Notes: generated by a model from the sequence alone, not told the origin. DNA of 64,000 nucleotides from VFMC01 sp037130535 (GCA_037130535.1 JBAXSU010000001.1:18544-82543); one strand, 5' to 3'. Counted from the stretch's first letter, positions 17,122-25,437 are shown. Translations and numbers: made by a program.

Positions 17122-17731
17122 GGCCTGGGGTGCTACGGGCCCGGCGCCTGACGGGATGGTGACGGTGCACTCAGATGCCGACCTGAACACCCTGGTCACC
17201 CGGTGTCGTCGGGCGGGCGAGCCGCTGCCCCCGGTGGGCCTGCTCGGCGGCGACCTGATGCGTTGCGTGGGCGGTTCGGGTGACCCGACTCGGTTCGCTG
17301 GTGACGTGGCACTGCTGCCGGTAGACGTGGTGCGCGTCGACACGCCTGATGCGACCGGCTGGTTCGTGGCCCATCTGATCGCCCGCCGAGGTTGGTGGCG
17401 GGGGGAACTGACAGCGGTGATGAACGGTCAGTACCTCTCGATACGGGGCGGCGCGACCTGGGACGTCTCGCCGCGAGCGCATCCCGGCGACGGGCGTGTC
17501 GACGTCGTGCGGGTCGACCGGGCGATGAGCCTGCGCGACCGCCGCACAGCGAACCAGCGTCTGCCCCTGGGTGCTCACCTTCCGCACCCGTACATCTCGG
17601 TGCGTCAAGCCACGTCGGTCGATCTGATGTGGCAACGCCCCACCCGGGTGTGGCTCGACGGCCGTGTGTGGGCGACGGTTCGCGAGGCCACTGTCACGGT
17701 CGAGTCGGAGCCACTGCTGGTCTGCATCTAG
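17102..17731 (+). CDS. Short diacylglycerol-kinase-like protein, probably non-catalytic
   Basis: A 209-residue protein that resembles a lipid kinase (DagK/YegS fold) reduced to fragments of its catalytic domain plus the C-terminal beta domain. The N-terminal part has LPPVGLLGGDLMRCVGG, where kinases carry GGDGT; the C-terminal part has SIRGGATWDVSPRA, VDVVRVDRA and the final WLDGRVWA...VTVESEPLLV, which match the DagK C-terminal region, with DGR in place of DGE. The loss of GGDGT argues against kinase activity. GTG 17102 overlaps helY; ATG 17156 is an alternative start. Assignment is by motif only. Confidence 0.55.
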   Translation: MPIRKGEAWGATGPAPDGMVTVHSDADLNTLVTRCRRAGEPLPPVGLLGGDLMRCVGGSGDPTRFAGDVALLPVDVVRVDTPDATGWFVAHLIARRGWWRGELTAVMNGQYLSIRGGATWDVSPRAHPGDGRVDVVRVDRAMSLRDRRTANQRLPLGAHLPHPYISVRQATSVDLMWQRPTRVWLDGRVWATVREATVTVESEPLLVCI

Positions 17732-17745
17732 TCGCCTGGTCGAAG

Positions 17746-17751
17746 TACCGT
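17746..17751 (+). promoter_or_regulatory. Leaderless -10 element of the M20 hydrolase gene (TACCGT)
   Basis: TACCGT with a 7-base spacer to ATG 17759. Confidence 0.45.
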
Positions 17752-17758
17752 CGCGCCC

Positions 17759-18994
17759 ATGGACACTGCACCAATCGGCACTGGTCGCGACGACACCGCC
17801 CGGATCGAATCGCTCAAGCAGCGCGTCTGCGCCGAGGTCGACCGCCTCGCCGACCGCCTGGTCGACACGAGCAGGCAGATCCACGCTCATCCTGAACTGA
17901 ACTACCAGGAAGTGTTCGCCCACGACTTGCTCACCCGGGTGCTCGACGAAACCGGACCGGCGGCCACACGCCACGCCTACGGGGTCGACACAGCGTTCGA
18001 GGCCCGCGCCGGCAGCGAGGGCCCCGAGATCGCCGTGTTGTGCGAATACGACGCTCTGCCCGGTGTGGGCCATGCCTGCGGACACAACGTCATCGCCGCC
18101 GCGGGCCTGGGTGCCGGTCTGGCCGCGGCAGCCCTGGCCGACGAGGCCGGAGGCCGCGTGCGCATCATGGGCACGCCCGCCGAGGAGGGTGGCGGCGGCA
18201 AGATCCGTATGGCACGCAAGGGTGCTTTCGAGGGGCTCGCCGCGGCGATGATGGTTCACCCCGCCGACGCCGATCTGGTGCGCATGGACTGCATCGCGAT
18301 CGAGCAGATGCGGGTTCAGTACCACGGGCGCGCCGCCCATGCAGCCGCTGCTCCGCATGAGGGGCGCAACGCACTCGATGCAGCAGTGCTGGGCTACATG
18401 AACGTGGCGGCTCTGCGCCAACACATCCTGCCCACCGAACGCATCCACGGCGTGTTCACTCGTGCCGGCGACGTGGCCAACATCGTGCCCGCCGAGACCG
18501 AGATGTTGTGGATGGTGCGTTCACCCACGATTGCCTCGCTGCAGCCGCTGAAGCAGCGCGTGCGTACCGCGCTCGAAGCATCGGCTGCGGCCACCGGTTG
18601 TGGCTGCACAGCGGCATGGCAGGGCGACCCCTACGCCGACATGATCGACAACAGCGCCATGGTGGCCTCCTACGTCGGCAACGCCGCCCGCGTCGGTCGC
18701 ACCGTGGTCGACCCGCGGGTGGTGGGCAAAGCCGTGGTGGGCTCTACCGATATGGGCAACATCAGCTACCTGGTGCCTTCGATCCACCCCATGATCCAGG
18801 TGGCCGAGGCCGGTGTGCCCATCCACACACTCGAGTTCGCGGCATTTGCCGGCAGCGAATCGGGAGACCGGGCCGTCATCGACGGGGCCAAGACGATGGC
18901 GATGACCGTCATCGACCTGTGGTGCTCGGCTGCGCTGCGCGACCAGGTCGACCGCGAGTTCGCGACGCGACCTACTGGTGTATCGGTGCTCTGA
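17759..18994 (+). CDS. M20 family amidohydrolase (AbgB/PM20D2-like)
   Basis: Metal-dependent hydrolase of N-acyl or peptide bonds, 411 residues. The family landmarks are visible: IHAHPELNYQE, the first metal site CEYDALPGVGHACGHN, GTPAEEGGGGK with the catalytic Glu pair, and the dimerisation-domain motif YHGRAAHAAAAPHEGRNALDA. The CGHN and PAEE motifs place it with AbgB/PM20D2-type amidases that act on aminoacyl conjugates or dipeptides, rather than ArgE/DapE. It is monocistronic, with its own leaderless -10. Substrate unknown. Confidence 0.88.
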   Translation: MDTAPIGTGRDDTARIESLKQRVCAEVDRLADRLVDTSRQIHAHPELNYQEVFAHDLLTRVLDETGPAATRHAYGVDTAFEARAGSEGPEIAVLCEYDALPGVGHACGHNVIAAAGLGAGLAAAALADEAGGRVRIMGTPAEEGGGGKIRMARKGAFEGLAAAMMVHPADADLVRMDCIAIEQMRVQYHGRAAHAAAAPHEGRNALDAAVLGYMNVAALRQHILPTERIHGVFTRAGDVANIVPAETEMLWMVRSPTIASLQPLKQRVRTALEASAAATGCGCTAAWQGDPYADMIDNSAMVASYVGNAARVGRTVVDPRVVGKAVVGSTDMGNISYLVPSIHPMIQVAEAGVPIHTLEFAAFAGSESGDRAVIDGAKTMAMTVIDLWCSAALRDQVDREFATRPTGVSVL

Positions 18995-19043
18995 CCTGGT
19001 CGGTGGCGGGCGCCCTATCCCGGGGATTCGCCGCCGCGCCGCC

Positions 19044-19049
19044 TAGAGT
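19044..19049 (+). promoter_or_regulatory. Leaderless -10 element of thyX (TAGAGT)
   Basis: TAGAGT with an 8-base spacer to the GTG start at 19058. Confidence 0.45.
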
Positions 19050-19057
19050 TCGACGTT

Positions 19058-20653
19058 GTGACGGTCTACGTCCCCGAAACGTTCACGCCCAGCGAAGCCG
19101 ACATCCTGCGTCGCTATTTCACCAATCTCGACGGTCCGGTTTTCGCGCTCGTGAACCTGCCCGAGGTGGTGAAGGGCGCGCTGTTCGCCCGCTACAGCCG
19201 CAGCCCGAAGAGCCTGCGACGCCTGTTCCTCGACGAGTTCGTCGGCGACCTCGACATCAGCGGCGACCAGTCGGTCGACGCAACGATGGGCCTGGAACGG
19301 GCCGAGGAACTGTATGAGAAGGTGTTCTTCGAGTACGGCGACGACTCGGTCGCGCAGCTCGGCGGCGTGCACCTGGCGTGCGAGCAGGCATCGAACGTGC
19401 TCACCAAGGTGCTCGAGTGGGGCCGCCTGATGAGCTACCTCGAACAGAGCACCCGATACATCGCATACGACGCACGCCTCGGTGGCCGCTACCGGTACTT
19501 CCGCGATCCGGCGCTGCTGTCGAGCCGCTTCGGCACCCGCTATGTGGGCGACATGGACCGCATGTTCGACGCCTACAGCCTGCTGCTGACGAAGGTGACC
19601 GACCATGTGCGGGCCAGCTTTCCCCAGGGCAACGACTCCGACTTCGTCTTCCGGCAGGCCACACGGGCCAAGGCGCTCGACGCGGTGCGCGGTGTGCTGC
19701 CGGCCTCGTCATTGTCGAACGTGGGCATCTACGGGTCGGGTCAGGGATTCGAACAACTGCTGCTGCGCATGCGCTCGCACCCGTTGCCCGAGGCCCGCCA
19801 CTATGCCGACCTCATGCTGGCCGAGTTGCGCAAGGTGATTCCCAGCTTCCTACGCCGAGTCGACCTCGCCGACCGCGGTGGCCGCTGGAGCGACTACCTC
19901 ACCTCCACCCGCACTCGAACGGGCGAACTCGTCGATTCGCTGTTCGGCGAGACGCCGGTCGACCGGGCCGAGTTCGTCGAACTCGTCGACTTCGACCCTG
20001 AGGCCGAGGACAAATTGTTGGCGGCCATCTGTTATCCGCATACGAACCTTCCCGAACAGCAGGTGCTCGAGCGGGTGCAGCGGATGGGCGCTACCGAACG
20101 TTTGGCGCTGATGCGCGCCTATGTGGGCGAACGCGAGAACCGGCGCCACAAGCCGGGTCGGGCATTCGAGCGGGTCGACTACCGCTTCGACGTCCTCACC
20201 GACTACGGCGCGTTCCGCGATCTCCAGCGTCACCGCATGCTCACGGTCGAATGGCAGCGGCTCACCCCGAACCATGGCTACGTCCGGCCCGAACTGATCG
20301 ATGAGGCCGGGATGGCCGACGTGTTCGACGACGCCATGGCCCGATCGGCGTCGCTGTACGACGCGCTGAAAGACGAGTTCCCCGAGCAAGCCAGCTATGC
20401 CGTGTCGATGGCGTACCGCATCCGCTATTCGATGCAGTTCAACGCCCGCGAGGCCATCCACATGCTCGAACTGCGCTCGTCGCCCCAGGGGCATCCCTCG
20501 TATCGCCGGGTCGCGCTCGAGATGCACCGTCTCATCGCCGAACAGGCAGGCCATCGCGCTGTCGCCGATGCGATGACTCACCTCACCGTTGCGGCCCCCG
20601 AACTCGAGCGTCTCGAAGCCGAGCGTCGGGCCGAGCAGCGTCGCGGTACCTGA
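19058..20653 (+). CDS. thyX: Two-domain FAD-dependent thymidylate synthase-like protein
   Basis: Flavin-dependent thymidylate synthase family (dUMP to dTMP with methylene-tetrahydrofolate), but 531 residues, about twice the usual 220-260. Two ThyX-like domains appear fused. In domain 1 the signature is WGRLMSYLEQSTRY (residues 121-134): the Ser126...Glu129-Gln-Ser131-Thr-Arg133-Tyr half of the ThyX motif is kept but the leading RHR is WGR. In domain 2 RHR is present (391-393) but the following Ser positions are Thr and Arg. So each half keeps a different part of the RHR-x7-S motif. No other thymidylate synthase is in the window. The motif complementarity is seen; the functional reading is inference. 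Confidence 0.8.
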   Translation: MTVYVPETFTPSEADILRRYFTNLDGPVFALVNLPEVVKGALFARYSRSPKSLRRLFLDEFVGDLDISGDQSVDATMGLERAEELYEKVFFEYGDDSVAQLGGVHLACEQASNVLTKVLEWGRLMSYLEQSTRYIAYDARLGGRYRYFRDPALLSSRFGTRYVGDMDRMFDAYSLLLTKVTDHVRASFPQGNDSDFVFRQATRAKALDAVRGVLPASSLSNVGIYGSGQGFEQLLLRMRSHPLPEARHYADLMLAELRKVIPSFLRRVDLADRGGRWSDYLTSTRTRTGELVDSLFGETPVDRAEFVELVDFDPEAEDKLLAAICYPHTNLPEQQVLERVQRMGATERLALMRAYVGERENRRHKPGRAFERVDYRFDVLTDYGAFRDLQRHRMLTVEWQRLTPNHGYVRPELIDEAGMADVFDDAMARSASLYDALKDEFPEQASYAVSMAYRIRYSMQFNAREAIHMLELRSSPQGHPSYRRVALEMHRLIAEQAGHRAVADAMTHLTVAAPELERLEAERRAEQRRGT

Positions 20654-20735
20654 TGCCGCTGGGTCCATATGGCCCTGCACGTCCGACATTCGACGTGATC
20701 TGGGTGTCGAAGCGATCCGAGTGACCTGTGTCACA

Positions 20736-20772
20736 GATACGATCGCGCCCCGGGTAGCGGGACGCTCGTATC
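20736..20772. repeat. GATACGA...TCGTATC inverted repeat upstream of the DUF4193 gene
   Basis: Seven-base perfect arms (20736-20742 and 20766-20772) enclose 23 bases. The right arm overlaps TATCAT (20769-20774), a possible -10 for a leadered transcript, and TGTGTCACA lies just left of the left arm. It may be an operator or a 5' structure; function not shown. Confidence 0.35.
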
Positions 20773-20808
20773 ATCCGCGGCCCACACGCTCGTTCGAAAG
20801 GGGTCGAC

Positions 20809-21303
20809 ATGGCAGCCGACGACGATGAGGTCATGGAGCCCGACGACATCGAGGAGATCGACGACGAGGCCGAACTGGTCGATGTCCTCGGCGACGACGA
20901 GATCGACGTCGAAGATCTCGACGAAGAAGCGCTGGCCGACGACGACGACGAGTTCGGCGGCCTGGCCGACGAGTTCGAAGAGGTCGAAGAGACCGAGGAA
21001 GAGGCAGCAGCCGCTGGTCCTGTCCGTCGTTCGCTGAGCGGCGACGAGGATGACGACGACGACGACCTCACCACCCCCGACGATGTCGAGGCCGATCTCG
21101 ACACCATCCTCAAAGATCGCCTCGTTGCGTCCGACGACGAGGGCAACGAAGACGACGAGGAGCCTGAGGACCGCTCCGAGCAGTCCGACCGTCTGCAGCC
21201 CAAGCGGGCCGACGAGACGCTGTGCTCGAACTGCTTCCTTCTCGTCCGCCAGACCGCCCCCAACTGTCCCGTCGGCGACGACGACTGCCCGCTGTTCACC
21301 TGA
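20809..21303 (+). CDS. DUF4193 family acidic zinc-ribbon protein
   Basis: A 164-residue, extremely acidic protein; the first 115 residues are mostly Asp/Glu, then a conserved block DVEADLDTILKDRLVA typical of the actinobacterial DUF4193 family, and a C-terminal zinc-binding motif C-x2-C...C-x5-C (CSNCFLL...CPVGDDDC). Function unknown; the family is nearly universal in actinobacteria. Start ATG 20809 follows AAAGGGG, so this gene has a ribosome-binding site and a leader. The N-terminal acidic stretch is longer than in most DUF4193 proteins (about 100 residues). Next gene begins 5 bases later. Confidence 0.85.
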   Translation: MAADDDEVMEPDDIEEIDDEAELVDVLGDDEIDVEDLDEEALADDDDEFGGLADEFEEVEETEEEAAAAGPVRRSLSGDEDDDDDDLTTPDDVEADLDTILKDRLVASDDEGNEDDEEPEDRSEQSDRLQPKRADETLCSNCFLLVRQTAPNCPVGDDDCPLFT

Positions 21304-21308
21304 GCACC

Positions 21309-21794
21309 GTGCCAACAGATTCCGAACGTCCACCGCTCGAGCGCTTGCTCGATCTCGCGCTGTACGCGCCCATTGGCATGTACACCGCGTGGAAAGAGGA
21401 ACTGCCGGCCTTCACCAAACAGGGCCGCCAGGTGGTCGAGAACCGCGTCATGCTGGCCCGGTTCATCGGTCAGATGGCCGTGCAGCAAGGTCGCCGCGAA
21501 GTCGACAAGCGGCTCGCCGCGCGGCGCCCTCCTGCGTCGAGCGCAGTGGTCGACGCCGTGGCATACGAGGCCACCTCGGCACCTACCGGTGTCGTTGTGC
21601 CCGTTGCGCCCGACGAGGTGCCCAGCGCCGACTCGCTGGCGATCTCGGGCTACGAGAGCCTGCCTGCGGTGAACGTGGTGCAACGTCTGGCCACCCTGAC
21701 GGCCGACGAGATCGAACAGATCCGCCGGTTCGAGGTGGCCAACCGCGGACGGCGCACCATCCTCGCCAAGATCGACGTCCTGCAGGGCGCATGA
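21309..21794 (+). CDS. Conserved hypothetical protein, lipid-droplet-associated-like
   Basis: A 161-residue protein with an N-terminal helical region (LLDLALYAPIGMYTAWKEELP...) and a C-terminal helical repeat-like unit (YESLPAVNVVQRLATLTADEIEQI...RGRRTILAKI). The C-terminal pattern resembles actinobacterial proteins annotated as lipid-droplet-associated; this is a pattern judgement, not a proven relation. The GTG start at 21309 follows the DUF4193 stop by five bases, and the stop overlaps the next gene (ATGA), so the three genes form an operon. Confidence 0.65.
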   Translation: MPTDSERPPLERLLDLALYAPIGMYTAWKEELPAFTKQGRQVVENRVMLARFIGQMAVQQGRREVDKRLAARRPPASSAVVDAVAYEATSAPTGVVVPVAPDEVPSADSLAISGYESLPAVNVVQRLATLTADEIEQIRRFEVANRGRRTILAKIDVLQGA

Positions 21795-22249
21795 GTCCGT
21801 CGCTCGTCGTACGGCGCGCCACAGCAGCCGATGTCGAGGCACTGGCCGCGCTCGAACACGAGGCCCGCGAGGCCATCATCGACGCCCGGGGCGGGGCAGC
21901 ACTGCTGGCCGAACAACCCGCAGTGGGCGAGTGGGCGACGGTGTTGGCCGATGCGATGCGCGCAGTGTGGGTGGCCACCATCGACGATGTCGTCCTCGGT
22001 GTGCTCGAACTCCGGTTGCCGGAGCACGAGGGAGGCACCGGCGCCGTCCGTCAGGTGTACGTGGTGCCGGGTGCCCGCGAACTGGGCCTTGGCGACGAAA
22101 TGCTGTCTGCCGCCATCGAGGCGACGGTCGGGGCCGGTGGTGCGACTATCGAAGCCGTCGCCCTGCCTGGCGACCGCGAGACGAAGAACCTCTTCGAGCG
22201 GTCGGGGCTGACCGCCCGGTTGATCACCGTGTCGAAGCGTCTCGGCTGA
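21791..22249 (+). CDS. GNAT family N-acetyltransferase
   Basis: A 152-residue single-domain GNAT protein. The beta-strand WVATIDDVVLGVLELRL, the acetyl-CoA-binding region VRQVYVVPGARELGLGDEML (Q/R-x-x-G-x-G/A region partly altered) and the late NLFERSGL motif fit the fold. Acceptor substrate unknown. ATG 21791 overlaps the upstream stop. The Gly-rich P-loop is ARELGLG, close to the consensus. Confidence 0.8.
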   Translation: MSPSLVVRRATAADVEALAALEHEAREAIIDARGGAALLAEQPAVGEWATVLADAMRAVWVATIDDVVLGVLELRLPEHEGGTGAVRQVYVVPGARELGLGDEMLSAAIEATVGAGGATIEAVALPGDRETKNLFERSGLTARLITVSKRLG

Positions 22250-22266
22250 GCCGAGCGCCCGCCAGG

Positions 22267-24027
22267 TCAGGCGTCGTCGGCAGGCACTTCTTCGACAGCG
22301 GGGGCTTCCTCGACGGCGGTGGCCTCGTCGGCAGGGGGCTCGTCCGCGAGTGCTGCGTCGGCCTCAGGGGCCTCGTCAACGGGAGCTGTGTCGGCGACTT
22401 GGGCTTCGTCGACAACGGGTGCTGTGTCGGCGACGACGGAGACGTCCTCGACGGATGGTGCCTCGACGGATGGTGCCTCGACGGATGGTGCCTCAGCGGA
22501 TGGTGCCTCAGCGGATGGTGCCTCAGCGGATGGTGCCTCAGCGGATGATGCCTCGGCGACGGGCTCTGTGGCGGCCTCGGCAGCAGCAGGCGCAGCGGGC
22601 GCAGTGGGCGTCTCGTTGGGGGGCGCTGCCTTGGCGGGAGCTGGCTTCTTGGCCGGTGCGGCCGGACGGGTGGGGCGCAGCGGCTTGGGGGCAGCGGCAC
22701 CCTGGGCGACCTCGATCCCGAACAGTGCTGCCACCTGCGGCAGCAGCGGTCCGAGACGCTTCACCGTGCTGCTCAGTTCAGCCGACGGCTGCTCGGGCCG
22801 CGCGGTGGGTGCGACCTGAGTCCGAACCGGCGAGAATGCCGCAGCCTCGAGCAACGCCACCCAGCGCTCGCTCGCCGAGTCGGCCGTGAGCGATGTCGTG
22901 GTGGCATCGGCCAGGCGCTTGGCCAGTTCGGCGGGGAAGGGGATACCGGCCTTCGGTGGCTGCGACGACAACTTCAGCGCACGCACCACGCGACCGACGC
23001 CGATGGCGGCATCGATGTCGTCGAACCACAACAGGAGTTCCTTCTCCTGCTTGGTAGCGAGCGCTTGCTTCAACTCGGCGGCGATGGCGCGGGTGGATTC
23101 GTCGCGGGCCACCGCCGGGTCGTCGCCCGCCGCCACGACGCTGCGCAGGTCGCGCAGGTCGAGGTCGTCGATGACCGACTTGGCGGCATCGGCGCGGTCG
23201 AGCCATTCGGCGACGCGGAGCTTCGGAAGCAACTGCTCGGCCATCGACAGCAGACCGGCTGCCGGAACCTCGTCGAGGCCTTCGGCGCGCAAGCGAGTGT
23301 TCTGCTCGTTGATGGCTTGCCGCACGGCGGGGATGCCGCCCTGTAGCGCTCGCTCGGCGACGGGGCGCTGCGCCTCGGGCAGATCGGCGAGCACGGCGTT
23401 GCGATGGGTGCGGTCAGGCTTGAGGCGCTTGGCCTTCGGCCGCTGCGGCAGCTCAGGCGGGGGAGTGAACGACGGACGCGGCTTGCGTGCCGGGCGGTCG
23501 CCCTGCCCGGCGGGCCGGTCGCCGCGGGGACGGTCGCCAGCGGGCCGGTCGCCGCGGGGGCGGTCGGAAGCAGGACGGTCGCCACGAGGCCGGTCAGAAG
23601 CGGGACGGTCGCCAGCAGGACGGTCACCACGGGGGCGGTCGCCTGCGGGACGGTCGCCGCGGGGACGATCGCCGCGGGGACGATCGCCGTCGGGACGGTC
23701 GCGGCGCGGCCGGTCGCCGCGATCGCCACGATCGCTGCGCTCGCGGCGAGCGAGTTGCTGGGTGACGGCTTCGAACGGCTTGTCGCTGGGGATCAGTTCG
23801 ATCAGACCCGACCGCGGTGTGCTGCCTTTGGTGCCCGCCACCGAGACGATGGTGAGCCCGTCGAGCTCGACGTCGGCCTCGGCCTTGAACACCTGACCCG
23901 TCTTGGCGCCGTCGGGCACAAGAGCGCCGTCAACCACCCCACGGGGCTCGCGCGCGCCTGCGGCACGCCAGGTCCACGAGCCATCGGGGCGCGCGCTGGT
24001 GAGTTCGATGTCGATCCGTCGGGACAT
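22267..24027 (-). CDS. Repeat-rich protein with (G/S)DRP(A/R) tandem repeats and acidic tail
   Basis: A 586-residue protein of unknown function. Residues 1-85 form a small beta-rich domain (MSRRIDIELTSARPDGSWTW...); residues 98-179 are about 15 tandem pentapeptides of the type GDRPR/GDRPA/SDRPR; residues 190-460 form a helical domain (RTHRNAVLADLPEAQRP, EWLDRADAAKSVIDDL, LLLWFDDIDAAIGVGRVVRAL); the tail is Ala/Pro/Lys-rich and then strongly acidic with SAEAP/SVEAP repeats. The Arg-rich repeats suggest nucleic-acid binding, as in RGG-type proteins, but this is inference. Its -10 lies 8 bases upstream of the ATG and faces the carbonic anhydrase promoter. Convergent with the GNAT gene, 17 bases away. 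Confidence 0.82.
   Translation of the reverse strand: MSRRIDIELTSARPDGSWTWRAAGAREPRGVVDGALVPDGAKTGQVFKAEADVELDGLTIVSVAGTKGSTPRSGLIELIPSDKPFEAVTQQLARRERSDRGDRGDRPRRDRPDGDRPRGDRPRGDRPAGDRPRGDRPAGDRPASDRPRGDRPASDRPRGDRPAGDRPRGDRPAGQGDRPARKPRPSFTPPPELPQRPKAKRLKPDRTHRNAVLADLPEAQRPVAERALQGGIPAVRQAINEQNTRLRAEGLDEVPAAGLLSMAEQLLPKLRVAEWLDRADAAKSVIDDLDLRDLRSVVAAGDDPAVARDESTRAIAAELKQALATKQEKELLLWFDDIDAAIGVGRVVRALKLSSQPPKAGIPFPAELAKRLADATTTSLTADSASERWVALLEAAAFSPVRTQVAPTARPEQPSAELSSTVKRLGPLLPQVAALFGIEVAQGAAAPKPLRPTRPAAPAKKPAPAKAAPPNETPTAPAAPAAAEAATEPVAEASSAEAPSAEAPSAEAPSAEAPSVEAPSVEAPSVEDVSVVADTAPVVDEAQVADTAPVDEAPEADAALADEPPADEATAVEEAPAVEEVPADDA
22450..22554. repeat. 15-bp tandem repeat encoding SAEAP/SVEAP
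   Basis: Seven head-to-tail copies of a 15-base unit (consensus on the + strand GMCGGATGGTGCCTC with small changes) within the acidic tail of the minus-strand gene. Copies are almost identical at the DNA level, so copy number is likely to vary between strains; unit length keeps the frame. Confidence 0.9.
23492..23735. repeat. 15-bp tandem repeat encoding (G/S)DRP(A/R)
   Basis: About fifteen in-frame 15-base units (core CGGTCGCC on the + strand) encoding Asp-Arg-Pro pentapeptides. Units are more diverged than the 22450 array but keep CGGTC throughout. Confidence 0.88.
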
Positions 24028-24035
24028 GGTCGCCA

Positions 24036-24041
24036 ACGGTA
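24036..24041 (-). promoter_or_regulatory. Leaderless -10 element of the repeat-rich protein gene (TACCGT)
   Basis: TACCGT on the minus strand with an 8-base spacer to ATG (complement of 24025-24027). Confidence 0.45.
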
Positions 24042-24082
24042 CCCGGCCACGCACCGGTTCTGCACGCCCACAGCCGCGTCGA

Positions 24083-24088
24083 TACGGT
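24083..24088 (+). promoter_or_regulatory. Leaderless -10 element of the gamma-carbonic anhydrase gene (TACGGT)
   Basis: TACGGT with a 6-base spacer to GTG 24095. It decides that start over upstream in-frame codons. Confidence 0.5.
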
Positions 24089-24094
24089 TGCTCC

Positions 24095-24613
24095 GTGCCC
24101 ATCTACGCGCTCGGCGACCAAGTTCCCGACATCCACCCCGATGCATTCATCCATCCCGACGCCGTCATCATCGGCTCGGTCACCATCGGCGCCCAGAGTT
24201 CGGTCTGGCCCGGCGCTGTGCTGCGCGGCGACGACGGCTACATCAGCATCGGTGCGCGCACCTCCATCCAGGACAACTCGGTGCTGCACACCACACCGAT
24301 GTATCCCACCGTCGTGGGCGACGATTGCGTGGTCGGCCACATCGTGCACCTCGAGGGGTGCACCATCGAATCGGGTGTGTTGGTGGGCAACGGCTCGATC
24401 GTGTTGCACCGGGTGGTGGTGCGCACCGGTGCCATCGTGGCAGCGAACGCTGTGCTGCTGAACGGCCTCGAGGTGCCCACCGGTGCCATTGCCGTAGGCG
24501 TCCCCGCGGTCATCAAAGAAGGCCGAGCGCGGGCCGCAGACATCGAGATGGGAGTGGCGAGCTACCTCGACAAGTCGCGCCGCTACCGCGACACATTGCG
24601 CCGGATCGACTGA
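24095..24613 (+). CDS. Gamma-class carbonic anhydrase / hexapeptide-repeat protein
   Basis: A 172-residue left-handed beta-helix protein (YrdA/PaaY/CaiE-like). Hexapeptide turns run through the whole chain (DAVIIGSVTIGAQSSVWPGAVLRGD). Candidate zinc ligands are the His in VLHTT and the two His of GHIVHLEGC, in the spacing of gamma-carbonic anhydrases; the C-terminal helix packs on the trimer. The frame is open well upstream, but the leaderless -10 and family length support GTG 24095. The stop overlaps the prmA start by one base (TGATG). Confidence 0.88.
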   Translation: MPIYALGDQVPDIHPDAFIHPDAVIIGSVTIGAQSSVWPGAVLRGDDGYISIGARTSIQDNSVLHTTPMYPTVVGDDCVVGHIVHLEGCTIESGVLVGNGSIVLHRVVVRTGAIVAANAVLLNGLEVPTGAIAVGVPAVIKEGRARAADIEMGVASYLDKSRRYRDTLRRID

Positions 24614-25437
24614 TGCTCGTCCTGGTGCTGACGGCACCGCCCGATGAAGTCGAGATCGCCGCCGATCACCTGTGGTCGCTCGGGGTGGTGGCGGTGGAGG
24701 AGCGCACCGCGGCTGACGGCGTGGTGGAACTGTGGACGTCGCTCGGCGACGACACCGGTGCCGCCGGTGCGGCCGTCGCTGCGTTTCCCGATACATGGCG
24801 CTGGCGGTGGGAGACGGTCGACGAGTCGGTGGCCGACACCTGGCGCGCGTTCGCCGCGCCGGTGTGGGTCGACGACGACCTGGTCGTGTGTCCGGCGTGG
24901 GTTCCGGCGCCCGAGGGCATCGGGACCGGCATTACCGTGGTGCACATCGAGCCGGGGGCCACGTTCGGCCTGGGCGATCACCCCACCACACAGTTGTCGA
25001 TGCTGGCCGTGCGACGCGCCCTGGGCGACCGAGTGGAGACCACCCTGCTCGACGTGGGCTGCGGGTCGGGCGTGCTCGCCATCGGCGCCGTGCTGTTCGG
25101 TGCCGCCAGCGCGGTGGGCATCGACATCGCCCCGGCTGCCGTACCCACCACGCTCGACAACGCCGTCCGCAACGGCGTCGACGACCGGGTGCAGGTGTCG
25201 ACCATGCCGCTGGCCGAGGTGGAAGGCACCTACGACCTCGTGGTGGCGAACATCCTCGCCCCGACGCTTGTCGAGTTGGCCGACGATCTGCTCCGCGTGC
25301 TCGCTGCCCGCGGCACCCTCGTGATCAGTGGTGTGCTCGACGGCCGGTTCGACCACGTCGTTGCTGCCCTTGCGCCCGCGCGGGTGGTGGCGGTCGACGT
25401 GCTCGACGGCTGGGCCGCGGTCACCCTGCGGCGATGA
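24613..25437 (+). CDS. prmA: Ribosomal protein L11 methyltransferase PrmA-like
   Basis: SAM-dependent methyltransferase with the PrmA layout: an N-terminal substrate-recognition domain (residues 1-90) and a C-terminal Rossmann domain with motif I DVGCGSGVLAIGA, GIDIAP and NILAPTL (the family N-x-L-x-x-P-L region). The conserved linker FGLGDHPTTQLSM, where PrmA has FGTGxHPTT, supports this assignment. 274 residues. Translation is coupled to the carbonic anhydrase gene. It runs 17 bases into the convergent ribokinase gene. Confidence 0.87.
   Translation: MLVLVLTAPPDEVEIAADHLWSLGVVAVEERTAADGVVELWTSLGDDTGAAGAAVAAFPDTWRWRWETVDESVADTWRAFAAPVWVDDDLVVCPAWVPAPEGIGTGITVVHIEPGATFGLGDHPTTQLSMLAVRRALGDRVETTLLDVGCGSGVLAIGAVLFGAASAVGIDIAPAAVPTTLDNAVRNGVDDRVQVSTMPLAEVEGTYDLVVANILAPTLVELADDLLRVLAARGTLVISGVLDGRFDHVVAALAPARVVAVDVLDGWAAVTLRR

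Noticed and set aside
20654..20808. tRNA or small RNA gene in the gap before the DUF4193 gene
   Set aside because: No cloverleaf or T-loop consensus found; only a 7-base inverted repeat is present.
22450..23735. Tandem 15-bp repeats as a possible CRISPR or satellite
   Set aside because: No spacers; the units are contiguous, in frame and encode amino acid repeats.
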